Below are positions 32,901-45,252 of a stretch of 64,000 bases of DNA, piece by piece. Origin of the DNA: Tenebrio molitor (taxonomy: Eukaryota > Arthropoda > Insecta > Coleoptera > Tenebrionidae). The translations under genes and the position numbers were made by a program. The notes beneath the pieces were generated by a model. That model ran no database searches, was not told the DNA's origin, and saw only the letters and a program-made list of their open reading frames with translations. The stretch is from NCBI RefSeq assembly GCF_963966145.1, contig NC_091050.1, positions 7,998,001 to 8,062,000 on the forward strand, written 5' to 3'. The number at the start of each line of letters is the position of its first letter. The stretch's first letter is position 1.

Positions 32901-35900
32901 CCAAACTCGATTATACTCAAACTCAGTTAGAAGAAAATTAAAAGTGAATTTATAAAAGTTTTATGTTCTCGCAAACACATTTTTAACACGGCTTCATAAA
33001 GCTCCGGTCCAGAGACCACAAAAATGTTAACTAGATAATTCCAATGATTGCACCTGTCGATTCGACGTGTAAGACTTTTTTCACTCTTGCTTGAGAGTTT
33101 TGAAAATTATTTGCGAAAGTTTTGCGAAGTTGGTTGAAATTTGCATGAGGAATACGTCTGGATGTTGTTGCCACCGGTTTGGAGCCGCTCGTAACACAAT
33201 TAGTTTAAAAATTGTTGGCTGAAAAAATATAAGCGGCAATTGGGCCCGGCTTCAATACCATCTAATTCAATGTCTGCAAATCTCGCGCGTCGCTTTATTA
33301 AAATTTAAGGGAAAAATCTTTTATAAGCTAAGTTTTTTAAAACTCTTTTAAAAAGTTAGATGAATGCAGCATAACTAACGTCATGAATATTCATAAATTT
33401 AATTACATGATTTCATTTGCTCGTTTAAGGCAGTAGGATTCAGGCGGTGCACTCTGCTGCAAATTGGTATGATAATTTTATGAATTCGCCTATTTGTCTG
33501 TCGACAACAACATGTTTTTGGATCTTATTGTCTGCACGGTCTACAAAGACGTCTAATTAGAACAGTCATTTTGTTCTTCACTATCAAAGGAATTGATTTA
33601 CGATTGGTTTATTCACATGCAATAGTTATTGATTTTATGTGATCATACATTATGGTTCACCGAATAATTACATAAAAATCTAATTATTGGGGATGACAGT
33701 AAATGTCATAACAGTTTAAATTTATTAATTTATTTCGGATCATCAATTGCAACAGGAATTAGTGATTAGTGATTCCATTTTATCTAATTTGTAACGTAAA
33801 TAATGAAACTTATGTCTTGAGGTCTGCTGAAAAACGATTTTGGTGGAGGTGCCGGGTGGACTGACTGTAAATAATAGTATGGAAATATTTTAAATTTTAA
33901 ATTACAAATAAATTCAATATTTTAAAAGTTTTATCAATCTCTCAAACATAAACACCATTCAAGTTGTTTTGGCATAATGGGAGACCATGATTTATTTTTT
34001 TAACGTTGGACACACTGTTTGATTTCCGTCACTAAAGTGCCTGACATACGGTCCTATCAAAATGAACATAACATGTTGCTGAATTTCCCGCGATGTCTGA
34101 GTATTCTTCTATTGCAAACTAGTAAAACTGACAACAATGCACTAGACATTGACGCCATTTATAACCTCAAACTTAGAAAAACAGAACCTAATTCAACAGA
34201 CAGCTTTACTATTTACTAAGCCAAATGCAAAATTTCCAGGGTCATATGGTGATATTCTGCAGAGAATTTGAAATTTTTGTCGGATGAAAAAGGACACTAC
34301 ATATCTGTTGAATGAGATTAAAATGTTCTTCTTCTCTTTGTGTTACCTTCCTAGTAAAGGGATAAAGATTTACGTTTTTAACATATTTTGTGGTTCTTTT
34401 TTAATTTTGTTTGAAAATGACTTAAACATGACATGTAGGCACTTTAATCTAGTCGAAATGGGGAGTATAAAAAAATGAACGATGGAGGGAAAGATGCAGC
34501 CCCGAAAAATATAGATGTAAAGAGGCTTATAAAATTTTGAATAAAAGTGTGAAATACAGAAATAATAAATAACAATAAAAGAGCGTGCAGTCGTAAATTT
34601 TTTATGTGCACGTCCAAGGAGAAATCGGCGTGATGTCTCGGGGGAGGCGCCATGCCCGTTCCTTTATCGTCGGGGAAGTCCTGCAGCAGAGTGCGAATTG
34701 GCATTTGGCTAATCCCTAATTGGGTGTTGGCAGCGATTGAAATGCCTCAAAAGCCGCCATCGTTAGAGTGTTTGGGAGAGAAAACTTCCATAAATTCATT
34801 TAGCGACATCCTCGAAACTCAATTAACAATCAACGACGATTGTGTTAAACAAAGGGCTTGGAAAGAAGCGCGGTCTAAACACAAAAGGCATAAAAACCCG
34901 CCAGATAACATTATATTCGCATTGTGGAGTGGCGTCGTGGCGCTGATATCGCACAGGTTCGTTCATTTCCGGGAGCTCGCTGCGGCAACACTGATAACTA
35001 GATATCGCCAGTATTCCAACATTTTATCTCAAGAAAGAATAAGAAAACGGCGCAGAATGGACCATTATGTTACGTATAGTAAATCCTATTATACAGTGGG
35101 CGTTATCACGGGAGGCAACCCGTATACTTTATCACTATCTCTCGCACGTGCGCGGCCCGCTATAAATTGCCGGCTCTTCGCCGCTCCCGGAGATAGCGCG
35201 CAGACACTGCCGAAATTAGCGCCCCACAAAGGGGCCACCGACGCCGCCGCCCGGCTAACACATAAACATCCTAATGTGACTGCCTCACTCACTTTATATT
35301 TTCAATTTATTGCCGACGACTTGTTCTACTGAATGGAGGGACCGCGCCCGTAAACCCCTTATTAGACCTCTGCCACTTATTGTGGCGATTTATCGACGGC
35401 ATTTATCTGATGTGCTGCCGTTTCTGCTCAATACTGAAGGGCCCGTTTGCACCTTAACGTCCTCACACTACATTACCTGGCGACAAAGCTGTTAACTGTC
35501 GTCACGACACAAAATTACCAGCTGGGCCAAGATTACGAAGATTTATTTTTTATTAAATACTTATTGCTAATCGATGTACTATGTACCTATACCAAATTTC
35601 TATCAAGATGACAGGTCAATAACCGATTAGAATGTTATGCTTAGCTAAACGATTAATTTATTTTTTCGCGCGATCGTATCCCAGCAGTGTTGCTGTACAA
35701 AACTGTGACTAATTTCCACAGCAAACGAAAAAGATCGGTGCGGTTATGCAATATAACAACACAAGTACTATTATGTAAAACAAGTCAACCAAGCATTTAA
35801 CCAGTCAGCAACAACCTATTTATGTAACGAACTACCCGGATTTTTTTTAATAAAATGTGTCAAAAAAGCATGTTTCTTGCCTTTTTGTAGATACATTCGA

Positions 35901-36399
35901 TCCTGAGAAACGTACTATACGCTACATACCGAGTAATCAAATAGAAAACAAATCAAGAGTGCTACCTCATCTTTTGTTTTATCGAAAAGTTAGATTGACT
36001 GATACGCATATGTGCATAGTCATTTTATTGGTTGCCTACCTCTAAAAAAATATTAAAAATTAGTTAATTATTAATCATTAATGCTTTATCTCCAATGGTA
36101 AAACCCACTTTACCACTTATTCTGGGATAATTGATGCTTACAATTATTATAGTAAGTGTCCGTAAACTTTGCCGAAATCGAAAACTTTTTTCAAGGTTAA
36201 TAACGACACCGTTGTTTTAAAATTGACGTTTCTTTGACATTTCTGCGAAAAATCTGCTTACCAGTGGCGTCGCGTTTGGCAACAAAACTGGTAAATTACC
36301 CATTCTTACGAATGTAAAATGTTGCTCTTGTTTTATACATTTTGTCGTTCCTTACTCAAGGTCGGAAATTTATGCGAATCGGTCTGTATACCTATATAG
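29976..36399. other. Gene desert, left of Sox (first half)
   Basis: No protein gene is supported. 34600-35450 is richer in GC than its flanks and holds a long open frame without family resemblance, best read as regulatory or neutral DNA. A 13-bp-arm hairpin lies at 31112-31141. The stretch probably holds enhancers of the Sox gene or of a gene outside the window (inference from the desert layout only). Confidence 0.4.
34600..35450. promoter_or_regulatory. GC-richer island, candidate regulatory module
   Basis: Local GC is clearly above the surrounding DNA, with cgcacgtgcgcgg followed by ctataaatt at about 35148-35168. This combination could be a core promoter or an enhancer. No downstream coding exon was found, and its 226-codon open frame has no recognisable domain. 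Confidence 0.25.
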
Positions 36400-36568
36400 T
36401 ATACAAGGTGATTCACGAGTAATAATGATCCCGACGGAATTGAAAATGCAACCCACAATACATTTTGTATGTGGATGCCATAAATATCCAGCTTTACCTT
36501 TCAAATGTATTGTGGGTTGCATTTTCAATTCCGTCGGGCTCATTATTACTCGTGAATCATCTTGTATA
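36400..36568. mobile_element. 169-bp MITE (CCCGACGGAATTG family), copy 1
   Basis: Arms of about 65 bp are almost perfect inverted copies. They start with tatacaaggtgattcacgag and continue with gacggaattgaaaatgcaac. It has no coding capacity. Related copies lie at 29089-29272 and 60504-60580. Confidence 0.9.
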
Positions 36569-39500
36569 TTTTTGTTTTATTTAGGTTTACAATTTGGTTT
36601 TTTCTTTTGTATTATTATTGGAAACAAATATCGAAAACTGGTTTGGTTTTTATATTTGTAGATGAGCTTAAGAGATGAGATTAAGATTATCAATATTTAA
36701 CAGATTTAATAACGTTCAAACTGTACTCTATTTGATGAGCAGTATCTTAAAATGTCGTCACGTTTATCCAATCATTTTTTATTGGAAAGTGTGTAGTAGG
36801 TTTGTATTATGGAAACAGTAGTGTGAGAATGTTTATTTTTTGAGACACACCATATATAAAATTTAACAGAAGTGCTGCTTTTGAAGATGAGTTCAAACAT
36901 TTCAAACAAGCTATCATGTGTATCGTACGTCAAGATAATATTACAAAAATTCTACAAATAAATATTTATGTAGTGGTTATACTTAATATAAATATCAACA
37001 GAATGGTTCTTCTTGTCCATTTGATAAAAAATCCTCTATAAGGTATGTTTATAATTCCATAATAATTATTGAAGAGAAGTATAAATAAATCAAAAACAAT
37101 AAAGTAACCGGGAGTTCTTTTTAATTAAATTAATTAAAAAGGCAATTTTTACGAGAAATTATTTGTAAAAAATCAAATATTTTGTTAAAATGTGTTATAA
37201 AATTTTGTTTTTAAATTCCTGACAACTTTCTAGTTAAAATTGTTTTCCCAGTTTACCAGTCTGTTGCGTTTCTGATTGAATCTTTAATATAACACAGTAC
37301 GCAGTTATCTTTTGTGGATATCTATCTCATAGATACATATGCCCATTTCCATATTACATTTATTGAACTGAACAAATCCGTATAAATGTCCGTTTAATCA
37401 ACACGCAAACAAATCCCTTTTTGTAGTTATAGGGTCTAATTGAAAGTACCCACACATAAAAATCAATTTCATCTAGCAGAGGGTTGTCACCGTCAATGAT
37501 GAGGGGTAGGGCTACATTTGTATATACATTGATGAGGGGGGAGTGACAAAGATTTCGAAATAAGGACGCTGGGGAGGACTCGACGAAGGGCTAAGTAATA
37601 AAAAATTGTACGCTACCTAACTGAATCAACAGAGCCGTATTAACCGAACGTCTCTAGAAAGTAAGAGTACAATTTTTCGTCAATGTTTTTGAATACATTT
37701 GCGCTGTATCAGTGCACCAGTGCGTCAGACCTGGAAGAAAATATATGGATGAAGATGCGAATTGGCGCGTCATACCATAAAGCTGCGATTCCAGTCACGT
37801 GTGGGCCCAATCAGGATACAAAAGCTCGCATTTGCACGTGATCTAGAGTGGCTGAGGCAAATACAACGCGAGATGTCGCACGAATCGAATGTATTCAGCA
37901 TGAATATTCGGTGTTTAGCATTCACACATTCATTGTTTGAGGATTGAAGATCTATTTGGTAATTGGGTTATATACAATGGCAAGTGTAGAAGCACGTTAT
38001 GAATGTTTAATGACGGCCCTATCTCTATCGGAAAAAAGTCCATCACGACTGAATTGGCACGGTAGATTGATGATACGGTTTAATTTTCAATTTGCGGCTT
38101 GCGGATAAATAGAAAATTAAAATAGACCAAATATTTAACCATTTACTTAACAACAAACAAATTAAAAACCTCATTTCTCCACAATGACGTGGCTAAATTA
38201 AAACTTGAAATTACTTTTGCATGATTAAAACCGGTAATTGTTGGTGGAAAAATGTGATTAAATTCAGATCCATTTTATTGCGGTATTTGTTGGCTTTAAT
38301 TCATGTTGACACAGACTGGGGATCGTTGACAGATACTCCATTGTCCACCAGTTAAAGCAAGGGAGCGGCACGCGAAGAGGCTTCGAGATGATTGTGTCGA
38401 CGCCCGATGAAATTTACATCAAATGTAACATTTTAAAATTATCATATATAACAAGAAAATGGAACTACCAAATAATAAATATTCATGCATTTGGAAAAAG
38501 GAAATGTACACTTCTTTTTATTTTAATAATAGTTGGATTGACAAGCCCTAACAAAAATTAAGAAGTACCTAGGGATACGTGTTAAATTCAAAGACCATTC
38601 ACAAAATAAGGAACGATTATCTTTTGGGGTTGATAATAACGTAGAGAATATTAAATGTGAATCACGAATAGCTACTATTAATGATCATAACAAAGACAGA
38701 TGTGTGTAATAGATAATTTAATAAATGGTGAAATGAGCAGTAACGTGATATAATAAGATATGATAAGAAGCACGCAGAATCATAACTTAGTACTTTTATT
38801 TCTATCTCATTATTATAAATATGAATGTATTCATTGACATCATTTAATGCTATAATTATATCAATATTTATGATGGGGATAAATAGATTAAATAAAAAAA
38901 TGTGATACATATTACAAAATGATATTAATAATAATCAGATTAAAGACGATATAAATAAATGTTCATTAAAGGTAGATTTTCTATTGCTCATATTCTATAA
39001 TATCTATATTTTTTTTAGTTTACGTTTAAATATATTTTTAAGGACAAACCGATTATTACTAAATAAAAAACATCATAAATCTGTCGACAAGTTAGTTAGA
39101 ATACGAGTATGTATTTACTTAAAGAGCTTTCACTTAACTTAAGAAGGGATGATTAAAATCAACATTTGCGTTATAAGAATATAATTTCTAGGCACCTTTA
39201 ATAAAAACGGTAATTTTACGTATTCGCAAGGGGACGAAAAGTAACTCTTTTTCGGACGCACTTTTTTTATGCTGACCGTGGCGCCATATGTTGGCCTGTT
39301 TAGTAAGTTACAACGAAACCTACAAAACCGAGTAAATCGTCTGAAAACAAACGAATATTTAACAGTTAGGTAAATTTAACCAAAGTATTTTATTTGCCTG
39401 AAAAAATGTTGTATCGTTTATTATTGGGGCATAATAAGAAAATGAACGTTCATATAATTGATAGCAACAGCGAAAGTGATGAAGAAATGTCTAATACAAC

Positions 39501-42500
39501 AGCGAAAGTGATGTCTAATACGTCGCCGAACATCGCAGATGATAATCGCAATAATTGTCCTGTCACTATAAATTATGTAAATAAGTAATTGTATTGCAAA
39601 TACATAGTAAATTTCTTGTTTTGTTGCCAAGCTGATAAAAAATAAGACTATAAAAAAATTGTGAATACGTATTTTAAATGTTTTTTTTTTTTATTTAAAA
39701 AGATGTCAAATTTAACGCAGCATAGTAGCAAAGTAACAAACATAATACGCATAGCATTATTCTAATGTGCAATATATTAGGATTTTACACACAAAATTAT
39801 TCCTATTATGTTTCAGAAAATTTATGAGCACAATCAGCTGTGAAAAACTAAAGATTTGCAAACGTATTGCTTAACTTGAATAATCCAGTCGTAAATGTCA
39901 TTATTAACACAGTTGTCAGAGCGAAGATCAAAAGTCATTTTGGTTTCAGAACGCTTCTTAGGTGAATGAGTCACTGTTCGAGCGTTCCGTAAAGACGGTC
40001 CAATAGCACTGCCAGTCACAAATTCAAAATTATATGAATTTTCGCCACACTCTTTCGATACTTTTGTTTATCACAACATACAGTGTTTAGACGTATGTAA
40101 GTATCAGATTGGTGTAGTTTGCAGGTTGGACGATTGCTATTTATTTTCAGTATTCTAGGCTAGTATTAGTCTGTTCTCGACTACTTTAATTAAATAATGG
40201 AGTTATATAGATAATTGTCCACACTTTGTAATGTTTGCTTTGTGTTACACCTCTTATTAGGGAGGTGTAAAAAGCATGACAACAACGGCCACACAACAGC
40301 CATGATTCGGTGAATTGTGCCCGAATTGGCTAGCAACTCCAGTGAATGCACCCTAAAGACCACTCAGCTATTGCGTTATTCCATTCCTCTAGTGCCTTTT
40401 CCTTTGTCGCGTTTTTTTCTCTCTCTACACTGATTTCCGCTTTTCTTGTAACCCTTTACAATCGGTGCACAGCTCCGCTTCCATATCCCATTGTTACAGA
40501 TAAAGTCATTCTGAAGGGAAAATATAATAGACTTTCGACTCATTTCGTATTACATTCTTCATTTTGTTTTCTCCGCAGATTGATGATAATAACGGTCGTC
40601 GTCGTCGTCTGCGGACGTCAGACGTCACGACGCGATAACGACGTCTTCAACCGAACCAACTGCGATTATTTGCCCACTTTAAATATAAATAATGAATAGA
40701 GAAAGGGTTACGCAATAAAACCATATGGAGGCCTTTGGTAAAAAATCTGTTTTGTTGATAAGTGTAATTCGTTGTATTTATTGAGTTTATTTACTACTTA
40801 TCGTTTTATTGTTAAGGCCCGGTTGATAAGGCGTGACAGAAGCTATACATTAATAATTTCGGTTCGACGCCGAGATAAGATTGTGTTCATTCATATTTTT
40901 AGTTTAATTGAAGATTTTTTTTCTACCACCGAATCGATACCGAGGGAATAAAATAAAATTGCTATCGGAAAGCGCTCCCGAATCTATTCAATATACCTAT
41001 CATATTTAAAATAGAGCGAAAATATTTATTCTGAAATATCTTTGTGGGTATCGCAGAATACATATTTCCACACGTTTCGGGAGGCTTTCTATTTAGATAA
41101 ACATTTGGCGGCCACGAATATATGAGCGTCTTTTGGTCAACTTCAGGAAATACAAGATGACTATCACATGACGTAGTGTCATAGCTGACCACTTGCTTCC
41201 TTTTATTTACTTACCCCTCGCCATTTATTTCGGCACCCTATCCAAGAAAACCATCGAAAAATATATTAATTTCCAACGATCGATCCTTTTTTTTCTGTCG
41301 CGCCCTAATCGACAGCGAATTAGCGATTCCACCCTCGCTTTATTATTTACCATGTGGTAAACGCGTTGTACCCACTTTTGTTTCTATTTTCCACTCGGCT
41401 GCATTTAGAGGGTCTTTATTGCCCAGATACGAGACCGTTCGATGGGGGCTGCGTAAAAATTAAAAAATAATATTTCGTTAGAAATTAAGTGCACTCCGAT
41501 CTCATAAGCCGAGATATTAAAGGCCGCAGGTCTAATATTTGTTTTGGACGAATTAAAAATATATCAGAGCTTAAAATGTGGATGAATTATATTTAACCAT
41601 AATGCTCAACATTTGCCGGTTAATACACAAGAAGTCGATAAGGATTACGATTTGGCGCTAATTAATAGATGGAAGAACTTAATCTCCGAAACTTTGTTGA
41701 TAAACTGAACAATATTAAACGATCTGTAACCCAATTATTCACATGATAATTAAAGTGCCTTAAACGTATCAGAACGTCATTAGGGGCGCTTACAAAATTT
41801 AATAAGGAAAACATTATCAAGCGAATAATCAACGATTTTCAGGGACTACACTGGAAAGTTAGACTGGCTCCCGAAACATTTTCCGTCTAAATTCGCACCA
41901 GTTTCAATTTAATCTTTTTTAAATTTTTGGTACTTTTATTCTCACATCCGTCAAAATCGTTTCTACTTTTTTGATTATTTTGTTTTTTTTTTGTGAGGAT
42001 TCTAGGTTTTCAATTTTTTTTTATCATTCTGAACTAGTTTATAACTCCTCGTAATTATTTTGCAAAGCTCCACATTTGTCACAGTTTAGCGAAATTGAAA
42101 ATATAAGTTGGTAACAGTGTAGCTTTAGCAGCGAAGAGCTTATATCAGACTGAGTATATGTTCCGGAGCGAACAACTGATTCCACTTAAACTTTTCAAAG
42201 TAACGGAGATTTATAGTTCATTTAGCTGGTAATTAAGTATCATTTCCTAACAACGCCAACTTATAATTAGCATATGTAAACTTTGTACACTCTGTGTATC
42301 AGATGCCAAGACGCAAACAAAACTTTTTAATTGTTACAAATTGCCCAAGTTGTCCCAACTAAGTAATTAACTCACGGAACGGCTCCGGGTTCTGGCTTAT
42401 CGCGACTATTTAAATATACAAATTTCGAGACAAACGGAAAAAATACTTCTTTTACCCCCTCTCGGAATCGATTTTTTCCGACAATACACACACGAACCCG

Positions 42501-43169
42501 ACATGTGTGAAAATAATCCTATTTTATTTGTAACGACCGAATGGATCGGTACAAAGACCATATTCATTGGAAATCTCCAACTCGCATTCAAGAGTTTCTA
42601 TTATCTGGCACTGTTTAAATGCGATGCACAAGAAAAATGGAATGTTTTCGATACGAAATTATGTGCTCCTGTTTTGCGGAATATCACAGAGCTAAGTTAA
42701 AATGCAAACAAACTTTTAACAAAAGGGAAAGCCGATTTTTTTTAATCAGGCTAATAAATAGAATTAGAAATTTGTAAAATTGTCAGGGACACTAAATTTA
42801 ACTAGTCTTCTTACAAAGTGAATCTGCACTTGAAGAAAAAATATTCTTCACTCTTGAAAACAATACATTTGAAGATTTACTCTCAGTTTTCTCAAAAATA
42901 TTTTAAAATCTAAATAAAATAGGACGTATTTTATTTGCTTGTATTAATTCCCCAAATAAAATGCAATTTAAATACCAAACTTTTGTAATTTGAAACAATT
43001 GTTTGCCATTATATTTAATTGTTCCAGACTACTTGATTTGATTTTTTTAATGATTCCTTTCTTGCTTAATTAAATAATTAAACAATGTTTCTTTTATTTC
43101 GTGGTAGTTCTATCTAATATTTACTTAAATGTCTTGTTCTAAAAGGAAAATGTTTCTTATGTTTATAGC
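36569..43169. other. Gene desert, left of Sox (second half)
   Basis: No gene is supported. Around 39215 and 39658-39676 there are short inverted sequences (ttttacgtattcgcaa and a near inverse) that may mark a degraded element containing a small open frame (39394-39588). At 40594-40645 cgtc and acgtc motifs cluster, including gacgtcac. The rest is AT-rich and unremarkable. Confidence 0.4.
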
Positions 43170-43433
43170 TCAGTAGGCTGAGTAGACGCTGGAAAAATTA
43201 CAGCTTTTAGAACAGTGTAAAGTTTGAATTTCCCGCCGTTTGACACGAATGACATTTGTTTATGTTTAATCGGGACATAATTGAACATGTTTTCAGCAAA
43301 GGGTGTCCTTAGATATTTTCTTCAAGAATAGAAATCGTTAAGTTATTCTATTTTTAATGTAAAACATTGCAAAGAAAGAAAAAAAGAAAGATTTTTTGGC
43401 TCTAAATTTTTAGGTTAGCTGCTGTCAACATGC
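43170..43433 (+). repeat. 260-bp dispersed repeat, copy 1
   Basis: It matches 57636-57896 in the same orientation at high identity, including gaatttcccgccgtttgaca, aacatgtt, agcaaagggtg and ttctatttttaatgtaaaac. There are no inverted ends and no open frame. The end ctgtcaac is shared, so the copies have a defined right edge. Confidence 0.85.
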
Positions 43434-45051
43434 TCCAATTAATCTGGGCTTTAAAAAAGCACAACAATTGACGGTTTCCAACGCCTTCCCAACCCAGGAT
43501 TTTATTTGAACGCGCGATATAACAACTTATTTTTATAGTTTTATCTTTAGAAGAATTAAATATTATATACGAAAGGAAATTTAAAAAATCTTATAGAATA
43601 CCTACCGTATAACTTTCTACATTTTCTTTAATTTTGACTATGTCTTCTTCTAGTCATTATATCTACCTACTTATATTTTTTGATAGGAAGAAGCAAAAAG
43701 GCTCAAAATATTTTATTATTTTCTTGAGTTTTTACAACTTTATAACAAGCCTTAGTTTAGTTTGTCTTTGCTATATTTTGTTAATTCGTTTGCTCTTTTT
43801 TGCAAGATATGAAGAAATCCACATGATCATCAACATTGGACATTTAGCAAATAACAAAAAAAATCTCTACCTAGTCAATAATTTTTCTCTAATTATTCGG
43901 TAAAGGCGACGTTATGTATTTTAATTTGTTTTTATTCAATTTCTTTTCCTTCTTTTTTGTAGTCAATATTGTTTCAACGAAACTGATAACTCTTATGTAT
44001 TAACAGTTTTAAGAAAATTATCATCCGCTCCAAATACCTGGATGAGATATCTTTGCCACCTGACCTCAGTTGACCTGACCTGACTTGATCTGACTTGGAA
44101 CTGTCAAACAGTCAAACATTTTCAGATCAAAGAAAAACCAGAATCATACTTTCTGTAAAACTAAATTTCAATTATGAAAACATTAAATGCATAAGCAAAG
44201 TTTTATATCTATTCAAACATCAAATAGATATACTGCCGGAACGTTATAGATGTGGATTGGGGACTTGTCGTTAAGTTGGCACTACCAGGAAAAGTAACTA
44301 GGCGCGCTTATAAGGTATTTGGATTTTATAACAGATTGCTCACTGACGTACAGTTCAATCACAAGTTTTAAGCGACCTTGAGTTTGACAATCCACATCCA
44401 AAACGTTTTTACTATAGTACTTTGGATAAATTTAAAAATCAAAGAAAAAAATTACTCATTTTGTGAGTGCGAAAATAATGCTTTTTATTTAAGTACTATT
44501 CTTTTTTAATTACATGGGTGGCCTCTTTCTTATGGATGGTTTATGGGCCACTTGTTTAGATTAGATTTTGTTTTTATTGATATCTCTGATAATTGTTCTT
44601 AAATCAGCTGTTCTTGGTTACCTACGAACTTCTTTTAATTTTTTTTTTTAGAAGTTAAATAAAAACATCACTTCTTGAAAAAATTTAATTTTTTCTATTA
44701 AGTAACAATTTTATTACATTTATTTTTATGATACTACAATCTATTGGGACCAAACGGAACGAACATAACAAACTTATTAAGTACATGTCACTATAACAAA
44801 ATAATTATTACAAACGTAACAAATAGAGAAAACTGTAATAAAACAAAATTTTGTGGTGTTCACCTCAATCATCAACATTAAAATGTTCATCTAAATGAAA
44901 ATAATTGCACCATTCCCTCCAAAATGCTAAAACCGTACAATTAAGTTAGTCTCTGTAGTTGATAACACATAATATTCGATAATTTTCTATATTTAAAATT
45001 CAATAAACTTTGCTGTAAAGCAAGTAGACACCTTATCACACAACAAACTGT
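43434..45051. other. 3' flank of the Sox gene
   Basis: AT-rich. It presumably contains the Sox 3' UTR and poly(A) site; a minus-strand AATAAA near 44722 is one option. A short run of tgacctgac-type repeats occurs at 44057-44100. Confidence 0.35.
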
Positions 45052-45252
45052 TCAGTTATTATTATAAGTACTGATAATTTTGTCACTCAAAGCTCCCGGA
45101 CTGCAACTATCTCTCCCGGAGGCACCATCTTGGCCCACGTTCAAGGAACTCGTCGTCTGCGATGATGACCCCACCGAACTAGTCGCTAAATTCGCAATAT
45201 CACTAAACCAACTACCCAGGTTCAACCTTTCCGGAAGAACCGGAAGTGGCTT
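45052..45252 (-). other. In-frame open extension after the Sox stop codon (possible readthrough)
   Basis: After the TGA that ends the Sox frame (45255-45253), the same frame stays open for 66 codons to a second TGA. It starts KPLPVLPERLNLGSWF and ends SPGALSDKIISTYNNN. It is rich in Ser, Thr and Gly and is as GC-rich as the coding exon, while the DNA beyond the second stop drops to AT-rich. This looks like real Sox C-terminal coding sequence. It could be translated by stop readthrough, or the TGA could be a sequence error or allele. Confidence 0.5.

Noticed and set aside
34652..35332. Open frame of 226 codons
   Set aside because: No domain, no splice-linked neighbours, basic low-complexity character; treated as chance or regulatory DNA in a GC-richer island.
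36425..36661. Open frame of 78 codons
   Set aside because: It reads through the inverted-repeat MITE and cannot be a conserved gene.
39394..39588. Small frame with SNSESDEE acidic motif
   Set aside because: Acidic short runs occur at the start of some transposases, but nothing else supports a gene; too little to call.
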